DNA of 64,000 nt. Source: Gallionella sp. Lineage in GTDB: Bacteria; Pseudomonadota; Gammaproteobacteria; Burkholderiales; Gallionellaceae. The notes below the pieces were generated by a model. The model was given only the letters and a program-made list of their open reading frames with translations. It did not search any database and was not told where the DNA came from. The DNA lies in assembly GCA_028710525.1 (NCBI GenBank), contig JAQTTY010000001.1:371143-435142 (forward strand), written 5' to 3'. Both the position numbers and the translations under genes were made by a program. Of the stretch, positions 42,474 to 51,604 are shown in pieces. Position 1 is the stretch's first letter; each line of letters begins with the position of its first letter.

Positions 42474-43031
42474 CTACTTGCTGCTTGCTACGAAATGAAA
42501 CGTGATGCTGACTTCATTGGCGACCGTGCCGAGGTCGGCCCATAGGCCTGTCCCGATGGCGTAATCGAGGCGGTTCAGTGTCAATGCGCCATCGAAAGTT
42601 GCGGTATTGCCTTGTTGTTTGACGGTGAACGGGGCGGTTACATCTAATGTTTTGCCCTTGATGGTGAGTTTACCCACCGCCTGATAGCGGTCACCGCCCA
42701 GTGCTTTGATGCTACTAGCGACGAAATGTGCCTGCGGAAACTGCTGGGTGTCGAACCATAGTTTGCCCAACACTTCTTCGTCGGCATCACTGTTGCCGGT
42801 ATCTATGCTGGACAGGTCTATGTCTATCTTGGCTAGTGCTGTTGATGGTTTTGCTGGGTCGAAGCGCGCCGTGATGTTGAACTTGGCGAACGAGCCATCG
42901 AGAGGCACGTTCATCTGTTTGTAGCCGAATATCATGCTGCTTTTGGCCAATTGCACATCACTGAATTCAATTGCTTGCGTGGTCGCGCAAGTCAGCAAGG
43001 CGGCTAGTCCCAGAAATTTTGCGATATTCAT
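42474..43031 (-). CDS. YceI-family periplasmic lipid-binding protein (2)
   Basis: 185 residues with signal peptide (MNIAKFLGLAALLTCATTQA). The barrel is more divergent than in the paralogue: FNITARFDPAKPSTALAKID, a QFPQAHFVASSIKAL strand and GKLTIKGKTLDVTAPF. Its ATG overlaps the cytochrome b561 stop by four bases, so the two are coupled. It is separated from the first yceI by 36 bases. Confidence 0.9.
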   Translation of the reverse strand: MNIAKFLGLAALLTCATTQAIEFSDVQLAKSSMIFGYKQMNVPLDGSFAKFNITARFDPAKPSTALAKIDIDLSSIDTGNSDADEEVLGKLWFDTQQFPQAHFVASSIKALGGDRYQAVGKLTIKGKTLDVTAPFTVKQQGNTATFDGALTLNRLDYAIGTGLWADLGTVANEVSITFHFVASSK

Positions 43032-43573
43032 AAGGCTTTCCTTTTCAGCAGGGGCAACATGCGCGACAGAGTGTCGTCACGGTCTATAAAGTGATGCTTG
43101 ATAACGGCGGCCAGATGCAGGGCCAAGAGCAACATCAAGGTATAGCTCAGCAATTCATGGGTGGTCTCCAGTACCTTGCCCAAGGCTTTGTCTTTTTCGA
43201 CCAGATCAGGCAGTTGGAGTAAGCCCAGATAGACCACCGGCACACCTTTGGCGGAACTCATCAACCAGCCACTCACTGGGATGCAGATCATCAATAGATA
43301 GAGCAGATGATGTACGCCGTGCGCGGCGCGCTGCTGCCACAGTGGCAGATTGGCCTGCAGTGCAGGGGGCTTGTGACTTATACGCCAAGCGAGTCGCGCC
43401 ACTACCAGCAACAGCACCGTCACGCCTATCCACTTGTGATAGCTGTACAACTGCAGTTTCAACGGCGACAACTTCAGGTCCGTCATATACATGGCCAAAG
43501 GGATAGTGCTCAGTATCAGCAGGGCGGTCAGCCAATGCAAAACGATAGCGGTGCGAGTGTACTGGGGACTCAT
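43028..43573 (-). CDS. Cytochrome b561 (YceJ/CybB family)
   Basis: 181 residues with four membrane helices and the di-haem histidine pattern: H13 in TAIVLHWLTALLI, H45 in YSYHKWIGV, and later histidines in HGVHHLLYLLMI and ALHLAAVIKHHF. It is thought to move electrons between quinol and superoxide or other partners in the inner membrane. It is coupled to the YceI gene, as yceJ-yceI in E. coli, and lies directly downstream of marR. Confidence 0.93.
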   Translation of the reverse strand: MSPQYTRTAIVLHWLTALLILSTIPLAMYMTDLKLSPLKLQLYSYHKWIGVTVLLLVVARLAWRISHKPPALQANLPLWQQRAAHGVHHLLYLLMICIPVSGWLMSSAKGVPVVYLGLLQLPDLVEKDKALGKVLETTHELLSYTLMLLLALHLAAVIKHHFIDRDDTLSRMLPLLKRKAL

Positions 43574-43579
43574 GCTGGT

Positions 43580-44026
43580 TTACTCCTGTAGGGCACGGAC
43601 TTGGTCGAAGGCGTTGCGCAATATGCCGAGATTCGAGGTCAAGGCATCGATCTCCGCTTCGCTGAGGCGCTCGAATACCGGTCTTAGGTGATCTAGATGT
43701 TCGGGGAAGATGCGGCCGAATAGTTGCTCGCCTTGGGGGGTGAGTTGGATATGTTGGCAGCGACCGTCTGTGGCCGAGGCGGTTCGCGACACCAGCCCTT
43801 TATCGATCAATCTGTCCATCACGCCGGTCAGCGTACCTTTGGTGATGAGCGTCTTCTCTCCTAACTCCTTGGGTGACATACCTTGTGTGTTGCCCAGTGT
43901 GGCGATGATGTCGAATTGCGGTGGCGTCAGTCCTATGGCGCGGATATGGCTGGCGGAATAAATCTCGAACGCCTGAAAGGTGTCGGAGAGTTCGCGTAGC
44001 AGCGGTAGGAATTTCTTACTCAACAT
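43580..44026 (-). CDS. MarR-family transcriptional regulator
   Basis: About 148 residues. The winged helix carries LTPPQFDIIATL, KTLITKGTLTGVMDRLIDKG and the wing TASATDGRCQHIQLT. One cysteine in the wing (GRCQ) is the only thiol seen. The ORF-track start is a GTG two codons before the ATG at 44026; neither has a Shine-Dalgarno. It probably represses its own operon (cytochrome b561 and two YceI proteins) from the double palindrome just upstream. The inducer is unknown; oxidative or phenolic signals are common for the family. Confidence 0.92.
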   Translation of the reverse strand: MLSKKFLPLLRELSDTFQAFEIYSASHIRAIGLTPPQFDIIATLGNTQGMSPKELGEKTLITKGTLTGVMDRLIDKGLVSRTASATDGRCQHIQLTPQGEQLFGRIFPEHLDHLRPVFERLSEAEIDALTSNLGILRNAFDQVRALQE

Positions 44027-44041
44027 GATCACGGGTTTTTA

Positions 44042-44076
44042 GTTCTAGTTAGAACGAATGTTGTTCTAGCTAGAAC
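44042..44076. promoter_or_regulatory. Double palindromic operator upstream of marR
   Basis: GTTCTAGTTAGAAC (44042-44055) and GTTCTAGCTAGAAC (44063-44076) are two copies of one palindrome that differ by one central base. Their centres are 21 bases apart, two helical turns, so two dimers would bind the same face. They end 16 bases from the marR ATG. Confidence 0.75.
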
Positions 44077-44137
44077 TATGTGTCAAGTAGAGTTTGAAGA
44101 AAAAGTTTTCACCACTTCACGCTCAGGCAAGCAGTGC

Positions 44138-46006
44138 TTATATCTCTATCCTAGTTCCCATTTCGATGACACGGTTCGCCGGTATGCGGAAGAAGTCGGC
44201 GGCATGCATCGCGTTCTTAGATAAACCCAAAAACAATCGACCGCGCCAATGTGTCATATGGGACTTGTTGCCGAGCACGATCATGGCGCGCGAGATAAAA
44301 AAGGAGGTCTCCATCATGTCGAAAGTGAGCCCATCCTCGCGACATAGCGCCAAGGCAGCAGGTATGTCTGGTGTCTCCATAAAGCCGTAGAACAATTTGA
44401 TGCGGTAGAAACCGTGGCCCAGCTCTTTGGTCAGGAAACGGTTGCCGGTGGTGACATAGGGTTTGTCTTCGACGACCACGGTGAGCAGGATATTGCGTTC
44501 GTGCAACACTTGATTGTGTTTGAGGTTATGCATCAAGGCCGAGGGCGCGCCTTCTAGTTCGCTCACCATAAAGATCGCAGTGCCACTCACCCTAGGCGTA
44601 GAGGTCGTCCCTTCTATGACGACTTCTACGGGTATGCTCATACGTTTAACTTCGGCCAACAGCAGGCGGCGTCCACGCCGCCAAGTTGTGAGTACAGTGA
44701 AGGAAATCACAGCCACACCCAGCGGGAACCAGCCTCCCTGCGGGATCTTCAAAGTGTTAGAGGCGAAATAGGCAAGGTCCACACAGAAAATGGCAGCTAT
44801 CAGCGGGATCACCAGAAAGGGTGACCAGCGCCAAGCTACGAGTACAAAGGCAATCAATATGGTGTCGATGAGCATGGTGCCGGTGACTGCTATGCCATAG
44901 GCTGCGGCTAGATTGGTGGAACTCTGGAAGGTGAACACCAGATAGACCACGGCGAGATACAAGGTCCAGTTGGTGAGTGGTACATAGATCTGGCCCTGTG
45001 CCCGGAAGGAAGTCTGCAATATCGGCATGCGCGGTAAAAAGCCCATCTGTACCGATTGGTGCGCAACAGAGAATGCACCCGAAATCACCGCTTGCGACGC
45101 GATGATGGTGGCCGCAGTGGCGAGCAGTACCAAGGGGAACTGTGCCCAAGCGGGCGCGAGCAGATAGAAGGGGCTTGCGATGGCGGTTGGGTCTTGCAAG
45201 AGCAAAGCGCCTTGACCGAAATAGTTCAGCACTAGGGCGGGTAGTACGAAACCGAACCAAGTGAGACGGATGGGGAAACGGCCAAAATGTCCCATATCGG
45301 TATACAGCGCCTCCCCACCGGTCACTGCCAAGACGATGCTGCCCAAGGATAAAAAGGCTAACCAAGGATCGTTGCTGAAGTATTGGTAGGCGTAGTAAGG
45401 ATTAAGTGCCAGCATCACATGCGGGCTATGCAAGATGGCGCGCAGTCCAAATGTGGCTAGACAGATGAACCACAATATCATGATGGGGCCAAACGCCATC
45501 CCCACCGCGCCGGTACCGCGCTTCTGCACCATGAATAATATGGTCAGCACCAGCAGCGTTAGCGGGATGACATAAGTACCGAGATGCGGGGCGACAACAT
45601 GTAGACCTTCTATCGCTGAAAGGACTGAGATGGCCGGAGTGATCATGCTGTCGCCGTAGAATAGCGCCGCTGCAAAGATGCCCAGTGCGCCGATCAGCCA
45701 GCGATATCGAGAAGTTGGTGAGGTGAGGGTGTTTACCAGCGCTAGTAGGGCCAGCGAGCCGCCTTCGCCGCGGTTGTCAGCTCGCATGATGATGGTCACA
45801 TACTTGAGCGACACCAACAGCATGATGGTCCAGAACATCAGCGACAACACACCAAGGATGTTGGCCTCGACCACCGGTAGCGGATGAGGGCCAGCAAAGG
45901 TCTCCTTGAGCGCGTATAGAGGGCTAGTGCCGATGTCGCCATACACCACGCCGATCGCGCCTAGCATCAAAGCGGACAAGCGATGTTTGTGAGTGGTAGC
46001 AGACAT
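44138..46006 (-). CDS. kup: Potassium uptake transporter Kup
   Basis: 622 residues: twelve hydrophobic segments in the first 440 and a soluble C-terminal domain. The N-terminal [20 protein letters not shown] is diagnostic, with [16 protein letters not shown] and [18 protein letters not shown] following. Kup is a proton-coupled K+ symporter. It is the last member of the long minus-strand set that begins with aat, with 67 bases to the MFS gene. Confidence 0.96.
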   Translation of the reverse strand: MSATTHKHRLSALMLGAIGVVYGDIGTSPLYALKETFAGPHPLPVVEANILGVLSLMFWTIMLLVSLKYVTIIMRADNRGEGGSLALLALVNTLTSPTSRYRWLIGALGIFAAALFYGDSMITPAISVLSAIEGLHVVAPHLGTYVIPLTLLVLTILFMVQKRGTGAVGMAFGPIMILWFICLATFGLRAILHSPHVMLALNPYYAYQYFSNDPWLAFLSLGSIVLAVTGGEALYTDMGHFGRFPIRLTWFGFVLPALVLNYFGQGALLLQDPTAIASPFYLLAPAWAQFPLVLLATAATIIASQAVISGAFSVAHQSVQMGFLPRMPILQTSFRAQGQIYVPLTNWTLYLAVVYLVFTFQSSTNLAAAYGIAVTGTMLIDTILIAFVLVAWRWSPFLVIPLIAAIFCVDLAYFASNTLKIPQGGWFPLGVAVISFTVLTTWRRGRRLLLAEVKRMSIPVEVVIEGTTSTPRVSGTAIFMVSELEGAPSALMHNLKHNQVLHERNILLTVVVEDKPYVTTGNRFLTKELGHGFYRIKLFYGFMETPDIPAALALCREDGLTFDMMETSFFISRAMIVLGNKSHMTHWRGRLFLGLSKNAMHAADFFRIPANRVIEMGTRIEI

Positions 46007-46073
46007 GGGCTAGGTCGAAAAAAGTTGCCGCACTCTACGCCCTAAAAACATCTGCCGCAATGCAATGGCCATG

Positions 46074-47363
46074 CTAAGGCAGGTTCATATAACGGCAGTT
46101 GGTCTCGCGTATGAATAGTACTGCGATCCATCCCATCAGGGAGAATCCCAACATGATGGCGATGCCAGACTGATAGTCGGCGAGGTTGCGTACACCCGTG
46201 GTATGCGCACTTTGGTCTATCGCCCAACCTACTAGCGGCTGCATGATGGCGGTACCGAGGAAGCCGCCGGTATTGACCACGCTGGTGGCCATGCCGGACA
46301 GCGCGTGACGGTTCACTTCCTTGGCGCATGACCAAGTCAGGGTGAAGCCGGATGCGCCCAGTCCCATGATGAAAAATAGTGAATAACTTACGCTGTTGCT
46401 CATGGCGATGCCGAACAACCATGGCAACCAGCACAGACTATAGGTGGCCGCTGCGGCGATCATCACGGGTTTGCGCTTGCCTAAGCGGTCAGACAAAGTG
46501 CCGATGAAAAATGCGCCGAGTGCAAAGCCGGCCATCAAGATGGAAGTGTGACTGGTGGCGCTGCCTCTATCCATGCCATAGACATCCTGCAGAAAAGGCA
46601 CGGCCCACAGGCCGCCGAAGGCGAACAGTGAGCCTGCTATACCGGTGTTGACCCACAGCCCTGGCCAAGTGGCGCGGTTCTTTAAGACTTCCAGCAGGCC
46701 GTCATACCAATGACCCTCGCGCGCTGGATGTGCAGCTAGGCCATCCAATTCACGCAAGCTAGGCAGGCCCACGCTGGTAGGGTTGTCACGTACAAATAGC
46801 CAAGCCAAAGTGGCAAGCAGCAAAGAGAACACGCCGATGTCTATAAACACGCTGCGCCAAGTCATCACCGCAAGCGCGGCGCTGAGGGGCGAGGTGGCGA
46901 GGATGGAGCCTACGTTACCCATCAGTATGGTCATGCCGGTCATGGTGGCGAAATGGCGGTCATGGAACCAAGCTGCGTTGAGTTTGAGCATGGAGATGAA
47001 CATCACCGAAACGCCTAGTCCCACTAGCAAACGTCCCGTCGAAGCTGCGGCTAAGGTCTCGGCGCTACCGAATAGGATGGCTCCAATCCCAGCTAACACA
47101 CCGCCTATGGTCACGATGCGGCGCGGGCCCCAGGTGTCGGCCAGCACGCCAGTGGGAATCTGCATCACGGTATACACATAAAAGTAGGTCGCGGCCAAAC
47201 TGCCCAATGCGGCGCTGCTGGCATGGAAGGTCTGTTGTAGGTCGGAGGCGATGGCGCCCGGCGCGAAGCGGTGGAAGAAGGACAGGATATAGGCCATGCC
47301 AACGATGATGAAGGCACTCCAGCGCAGGCGGACGAGACGTTGAGACTGTGTGGGTGTGAGCAT
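46074..47363 (-). CDS. MFS transporter
   Basis: 429 residues with twelve predicted helices and the MFS loop motif in GVLADTWGPRRIVTIG and later GTLSDRLGKRKPVMI. Tandem halves each show a SxxDRxGxR-like loop. Substrate cannot be told; the N-terminal RFAPGAIASDLQQTFHAS resembles nitrate/sugar-phosphate type subfamilies. Start ATG at 47363; gap to the upstream gene is 14 bases. Confidence 0.9.
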   Translation of the reverse strand: MLTPTQSQRLVRLRWSAFIIVGMAYILSFFHRFAPGAIASDLQQTFHASSAALGSLAATYFYVYTVMQIPTGVLADTWGPRRIVTIGGVLAGIGAILFGSAETLAAASTGRLLVGLGVSVMFISMLKLNAAWFHDRHFATMTGMTILMGNVGSILATSPLSAALAVMTWRSVFIDIGVFSLLLATLAWLFVRDNPTSVGLPSLRELDGLAAHPAREGHWYDGLLEVLKNRATWPGLWVNTGIAGSLFAFGGLWAVPFLQDVYGMDRGSATSHTSILMAGFALGAFFIGTLSDRLGKRKPVMIAAAATYSLCWLPWLFGIAMSNSVSYSLFFIMGLGASGFTLTWSCAKEVNRHALSGMATSVVNTGGFLGTAIMQPLVGWAIDQSAHTTGVRNLADYQSGIAIMLGFSLMGWIAVLFIRETNCRYMNLP

Positions 47364-47377
47364 TGATAGGGTACGGG

Positions 47378-48109
47378 TCAGTGTTGTTGGTGTTGTCTAT
47401 ACAGTATGAGCGCTGCCCAGCCTATCGCGAGCAGCATGAGTAGGCCACCCAAGGTGTGGGCGAACGCGCCCCAACCTTGGGAGTGGCTCAGTTGTCCGAT
47501 GCTCGAAAGCAGGTAGATCCAGTCATGCGGCCCGTCTTCGCCGGTGTGTCCGCCCAGCAGGATAAGTTGTGGATGCAGTGCGTCATAGATGTAGGGTGCG
47601 AGGTCGACCAAACTGACACTAGTCCACCATAGACACAGCGCAGCCGCGTAGTTGTCATGGTTCTTGTACACAAAGGCGATGCCTATGGCAAAGGGTAAGG
47701 CCAATTGGAACAAGCTACCACCCAGTATGGTCATGAACTCACCGAACGGCATAAGCAGCACGTGGCCTGCTTCGTGTATCGGTAACAAAATGAGGTGCAT
47801 AAAGGACGTGCCAAACTCACCGTCCTGGTAGTCGTAACCGAATAAGGTATAGCTCCAAAGGGTTAGCAACACTAAGGTGGCGCAGCGTGCGTAGAAGGAA
47901 ACTGAATCTTGTGTGGGCAGCGGGGCGAGTAGATAGTCCAGCCAGCCGGCCTTGGCTGTTTCCTCTTCTGCTACGCAAGAAGCAATCACTTCAGGATTCG
48001 GCAAGTACTTGAAGAAGTAGATGCCGCATGTTGGACACGCTGCGCTGTCCGGCAACGCTTGCGGCAGCTTATGCCCGCACTTGGGGCAGTATGTGTAGGT
48101 GCGGGACAT
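47378..48109 (-). CDS. Zinc-ribbon membrane protein with HEAGH motif (M50-like)
   Basis: 243 residues. The N-terminus has two CxxC knuckles (YCPKCGHKLP and ACPTCGIYF), then five or more hydrophobic segments. The second shows LILLPIHEAGHVLLMPFGEF, an HExxH zinc-protease motif inside a membrane helix as in site-2 proteases. A second metal-ligand motif is less clear (DLAPYIYDALHP is a candidate). The ORF-track start lies inside pyrD; the ATG at 48109 follows GAGG. Protease activity is unproven. Confidence 0.7.
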   Translation of the reverse strand: MSRTYTYCPKCGHKLPQALPDSAACPTCGIYFFKYLPNPEVIASCVAEEETAKAGWLDYLLAPLPTQDSVSFYARCATLVLLTLWSYTLFGYDYQDGEFGTSFMHLILLPIHEAGHVLLMPFGEFMTILGGSLFQLALPFAIGIAFVYKNHDNYAAALCLWWTSVSLVDLAPYIYDALHPQLILLGGHTGEDGPHDWIYLLSSIGQLSHSQGWGAFAHTLGGLLMLLAIGWAALILYRQHQQH

Positions 48110-48117
48110 ATAAGGCC

Positions 48118-49137
48118 TCAGCCAAGTTCGCGCACGGACTTGCAACATTCCGCGATCAGCGCCGGACCACGGTAGATCAGGCCGCTATATATCTGTACAA
48201 GAGTGGCACCTGCTTGCATCTTCTCGGCCGCGTCCGCGCCGCTCAGTATGCCGCCCACACCTATGATGGGCAGTGCGCCTTGCAGATGACTGGCTAGCGC
48301 CCTTATCACCACAGTGGATTTATCACGCACCGGCGCGCCGCTCAGGCCACCGGTCTCTGAGCCGTGCGGCAGATGAGCGACTGCATCGCGTGCCAGTGTG
48401 GTGTTGGTGGCGATCACGCCGTCTATCTGATGTTGCATCAGCAAACGTGCGATCTGCTCGATCTGATCTGCTTCCATATCTGGCGCGATCTTGAGCGCGA
48501 TAGGTACATAGCGCCCATGCTGATCAGCTAGCTTGGTCTGTTCGGCCTTGAGTAGCGAGAGCAGGCTATCCAAGGCCGCGTCGGTCTGTAACTGGCGCAA
48601 ATTCTTGGTGTTGGGCGAAGAGATGTTGACTGTGATATAGCTGGCATGGGCATACACCTTGCGCATGCAGATCAGATAATCGTCGGCCGCGTTCTCTATG
48701 GGCGTGACGGCGTTCTTGCCGATGTTGATGCCCAAGATGCCCTTGAATTTGGCGGCTTGCACATTGGCGATTAGTGCATCCACACCTTCATTGTTGAAGC
48801 CCATGCGGTTGATGATGGCGTGCGCAGCAGGCAGACGGAATAAGCGCGGCTGTGGATTACCGGGCTGAGCCAGCGGGGTGATGGTGCCGATCTCTATACT
48901 GCCGAAACCCAATGCGGCCAAGCCGTTTATGCAATCTCCGTTCTTGTCCAATCCAGCGGCTAAGCCGACTGGGTTAGGGAACTCCAGCCCCATCACGGTA
49001 CGCGGGTCGGCTGGGATGCGAGGCGCGAGCAGACCGCTCAAGCCCAGCTTGTAAGCAGCGTTCAGGCCGCTCAAAGTGGCATGGTGGGCAGCCTCGGGGC
49101 TGAGTTGGAACAGGGCGGGGCGCAGTAATGGATACAT
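48118..49137 (-). CDS. pyrD: Dihydroorotate dehydrogenase (quinone), class 2
   Basis: Oxidises dihydroorotate to orotate with quinone in pyrimidine synthesis. 339 residues with the class 2 N-terminal membrane-associating helices ([19 protein letters not shown]), the FMN region [16 protein letters not shown] and [19 protein letters not shown]. The catalytic serine is in [21 protein letters not shown] and [14 protein letters not shown] complete the FMN site. Confidence 0.97.
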   Translation of the reverse strand: MYPLLRPALFQLSPEAAHHATLSGLNAAYKLGLSGLLAPRIPADPRTVMGLEFPNPVGLAAGLDKNGDCINGLAALGFGSIEIGTITPLAQPGNPQPRLFRLPAAHAIINRMGFNNEGVDALIANVQAAKFKGILGINIGKNAVTPIENAADDYLICMRKVYAHASYITVNISSPNTKNLRQLQTDAALDSLLSLLKAEQTKLADQHGRYVPIALKIAPDMEADQIEQIARLLMQHQIDGVIATNTTLARDAVAHLPHGSETGGLSGAPVRDKSTVVIRALASHLQGALPIIGVGGILSGADAAEKMQAGATLVQIYSGLIYRGPALIAECCKSVRELG

Positions 49138-49178
49138 GGATGTTCTTTCGACAGGCCGGACGCACCGGCGGGTGTACT

Positions 49179-50072
49179 TCAGTTCTTTTTGACTACCACA
49201 GGGATGGGGAATTTCTTCTTGGGATATAGCTCACTGCGTTTTTTACCGCGCCAGTTTTCTGCCAGTACATCGGCCAGTTGCATGCAAAGCAGGCCGAACA
49301 TCAGCAAGCCCAGTTGGGTAACCCAGCCCGATTCCAACAGGGTCAGGCCGCCGTTACTGTGATAGGCGAACAGGGCAAAATTGCCGACCACCAGACCAGC
49401 CAGCGCAGCACAGATCATGCGTCCGTTATCGCCGGTCTTGAGGCCAGAGAAGACCGTGCTCTCGTTCCACAACAACTGTAGTCCCATCAGCAATAACAGC
49501 GGTGCAGACCAGATCGCCAAGGCAAACGAAACCGGTAAGGCAGCAGCGCCGAAGAGAGCTAGGGTGCCGAGTGCAAGCATGAGGTAGGCGAGCTTATCTG
49601 CTGCTGGCGGGGTAAAGGTGTGGCGGCTGCTAGTCAACTTTAAGACATTGGGTAGGGCGGCGATAAAGGCGCGTGTGAATAGCACAGCAGGAGCGAGCAT
49701 GGCGAACAGTGGTGTGTACAACAGACCTTGCATCACTGGATTGCCTGACTGAGAGGCCCAACTGGCGACATAAATATTGAGATAGACCAACATCCAGCAC
49801 AACAGGGCGCCCGCACCACCAACCCATAGCAGGTAGTTCAACTGTCCTTTGAAGGGCTGGACACCGTTCACCAGCTTGTTTATATGATTGATGAACACGA
49901 TGTAGCCAGCCATCATCAAAGTGGTCAGTAATGTCGCTGGGGGATTGACGATGTTCGCATCACCCTGCAGCACACGCATCTCCAGCTCGCTCCATTCGAT
50001 GCCGGTCAGATATAGGCCAATCAAGGGAAAGGCCAATAGCAGAAATGTGTAGATGCCCAAACGTGTCTTCAT
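49179..50072 (-). CDS. Multi-pass membrane protein, unknown
   Basis: 297 residues with seven or eight hydrophobic segments (for example [68 protein letters not shown]) and a basic tail [14 protein letters not shown] recognise no family. Its ATG overlaps the bpt stop by four bases, so it belongs to the aat-bpt-pyrD operon. Confidence 0.7.
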   Translation of the reverse strand: MKTRLGIYTFLLLAFPLIGLYLTGIEWSELEMRVLQGDANIVNPPATLLTTLMMAGYIVFINHINKLVNGVQPFKGQLNYLLWVGGAGALLCWMLVYLNIYVASWASQSGNPVMQGLLYTPLFAMLAPAVLFTRAFIAALPNVLKLTSSRHTFTPPAADKLAYLMLALGTLALFGAAALPVSFALAIWSAPLLLLMGLQLLWNESTVFSGLKTGDNGRMICAALAGLVVGNFALFAYHSNGGLTLLESGWVTQLGLLMFGLLCMQLADVLAENWRGKKRSELYPKKKFPIPVVVKKN

Positions 50073-50815
50073 CGTGATGTGCTTTCAGTGTCAGTTTTGA
50101 GTGCTTGCCAAGTGCCATCTATCAGGCCTTGGGCGGGTTGGTACTTGGTCTTGTATGACATCTTGGCGCTGTCGGCTATCCAGTAGCCCAGATACACATG
50201 GTCCAGTCCGAGTTGGCGGCACAGGTCTATCTGCCATAACACGTTATAGACACCGTAGCCGCAGTGCGGAAGGTCCGGTTCGAAGAAGGTGTATACCGAG
50301 GAGAGCCCGTCAGCCAGCACGTCGATGACGCTGACCATGCGCAAGATGTCTTGCTCCCTGAATTCTACCAGTAGTGTGTCTACCTGGCTTTGTAGTAAGA
50401 AATTACGATAGGACTCCCTATCGTCGTTGTCCATCCCGCCATCCCTATGTCTTGCCTTTTGGTAGCGCTGATAGAGTTCAAAGTATTCGGGCTTGTCCTG
50501 CAGTTCGTGTAAAGACGATTGCAGATAGCCAAGCTTGTTCCAAGTGCGGCGCTGCGAGCGTGTAGGGCTGAATTCCTTGGCCAACACCCGCAAGGGCACA
50601 CAGGCCTGGCAGGTGTCGCAGCGTGGTCGGTAGGTATAGGTACCGCTGCGGCGAAAGCCGTGCTGTATCAATTCGGAATAGACATTAGGAGTGACCAGCC
50701 CGCTGGGCGCGGCGACCTGCGAACGTGCCTGCAGATCAGGCAGATAGCTGCATGGGTAAGGTGCTGTCAGATAAAAATGCAGCGTGGCTAATGGGATGTC
50801 GTTGAGTTGGCTCAT
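50069..50815 (-). CDS. bpt: Aspartate/glutamate leucyltransferase (Bpt, Ate-like)
   Basis: Transfers leucine from Leu-tRNA to proteins with N-terminal Asp or Glu, marking them for ClpS/ClpAP. 248 residues with the N-terminal cysteine pair region PYPCSYLPDLQAR, the CDTCQACVPLRV cluster, and YEL/FEPDLPHCGYGVYNVLWQI with LDHVYLGYWI near the end. It overlaps aat by four bases, as in many betaproteobacteria. Confidence 0.95.
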   Translation of the reverse strand: MSQLNDIPLATLHFYLTAPYPCSYLPDLQARSQVAAPSGLVTPNVYSELIQHGFRRSGTYTYRPRCDTCQACVPLRVLAKEFSPTRSQRRTWNKLGYLQSSLHELQDKPEYFELYQRYQKARHRDGGMDNDDRESYRNFLLQSQVDTLLVEFREQDILRMVSVIDVLADGLSSVYTFFEPDLPHCGYGVYNVLWQIDLCRQLGLDHVYLGYWIADSAKMSYKTKYQPAQGLIDGTWQALKTDTESTSR

Positions 50816-51507
50816 GGGTAAAGATCGGGGTCGAAGTGCCAGTGCGTGACTGGTGCACAGTTTACCAACTCTTTCAGACCGGAAACGAACTTGTCACGCG
50901 GGATGAGTTCAGCGCCCAAGCTGGCTAAGTGTGTGGTGTGCATCTGACAGTCGATCATACCGAACTGCCAACGTGCCAGTTGCTTGCTCAGATGGGCAAG
51001 TGCGATCTTGGAACCATCGGCGACCACACTGAACATCGATTCGCCGTAATACATGCGCCCCAAGGCGACGCCGTATAGTCCGCCCACCAGCGTATCTCCA
51101 TCCCAAACTTCTACGGAATGTGCATAACCCAGTTTGTGTAAGTGTGTATAGGCGGCGATCATATCGCTACTGATCCAGGTGCCGCTGTGACCCGCACGAG
51201 GTGCGGCACAGGACTGCATCACCTGCGTGAAGGCGGTATCGAATCTCACTTCGTAGCGTTTCTTGCGCAAGGTCTTTGCTAGGGAACGGGAGACTTTGAA
51301 GTGTTCTGGGTAAAGGACCATGCGCGGGTCAGGACTCCACCAAAGTATGGGCTCGCCGGGGTTGTACCAAGGGAATATGCCCTGCTGGTAAGCATGCAAA
51401 AGTCGCTCAGGACTCAGCTCGCCACCTGCAGCCAAAAGGCCGTTAGGATCGCGCATCGCTTGATCCAAACTGGGGAAGGGGGTATGTTTTTCTAACCAGG
51501 GCAGCAA
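50812..51507 (-). CDS. aat: Leucyl/phenylalanyl-tRNA-protein transferase
   Basis: Adds Leu or Phe to N-terminal Arg/Lys for the bacterial N-degron pathway. 231 residues with the diagnostic LLAAGGELSPERLLHAYQQG, IFPWYNPGEPILWWSPDPRM and YGVALGRMYYGESMFS motifs. It heads the minus-strand operon aat-bpt-membrane protein-pyrD and is divergent from the 509-residue unknown. Confidence 0.97.
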   Translation of the reverse strand: MLPWLEKHTPFPSLDQAMRDPNGLLAAGGELSPERLLHAYQQGIFPWYNPGEPILWWSPDPRMVLYPEHFKVSRSLAKTLRKKRYEVRFDTAFTQVMQSCAAPRAGHSGTWISSDMIAAYTHLHKLGYAHSVEVWDGDTLVGGLYGVALGRMYYGESMFSVVADGSKIALAHLSKQLARWQFGMIDCQMHTTHLASLGAELIPRDKFVSGLKELVNCAPVTHWHFDPDLYP

Positions 51508-51604
51508 TTAACTAGACCTTTGTAAGGGTGTTCATGAGTATGATTTTGTGGTTAGATTCGCGCACAACAATAAATTCATTCATGCAACTCATCTGGGGCG
51601 GCTC

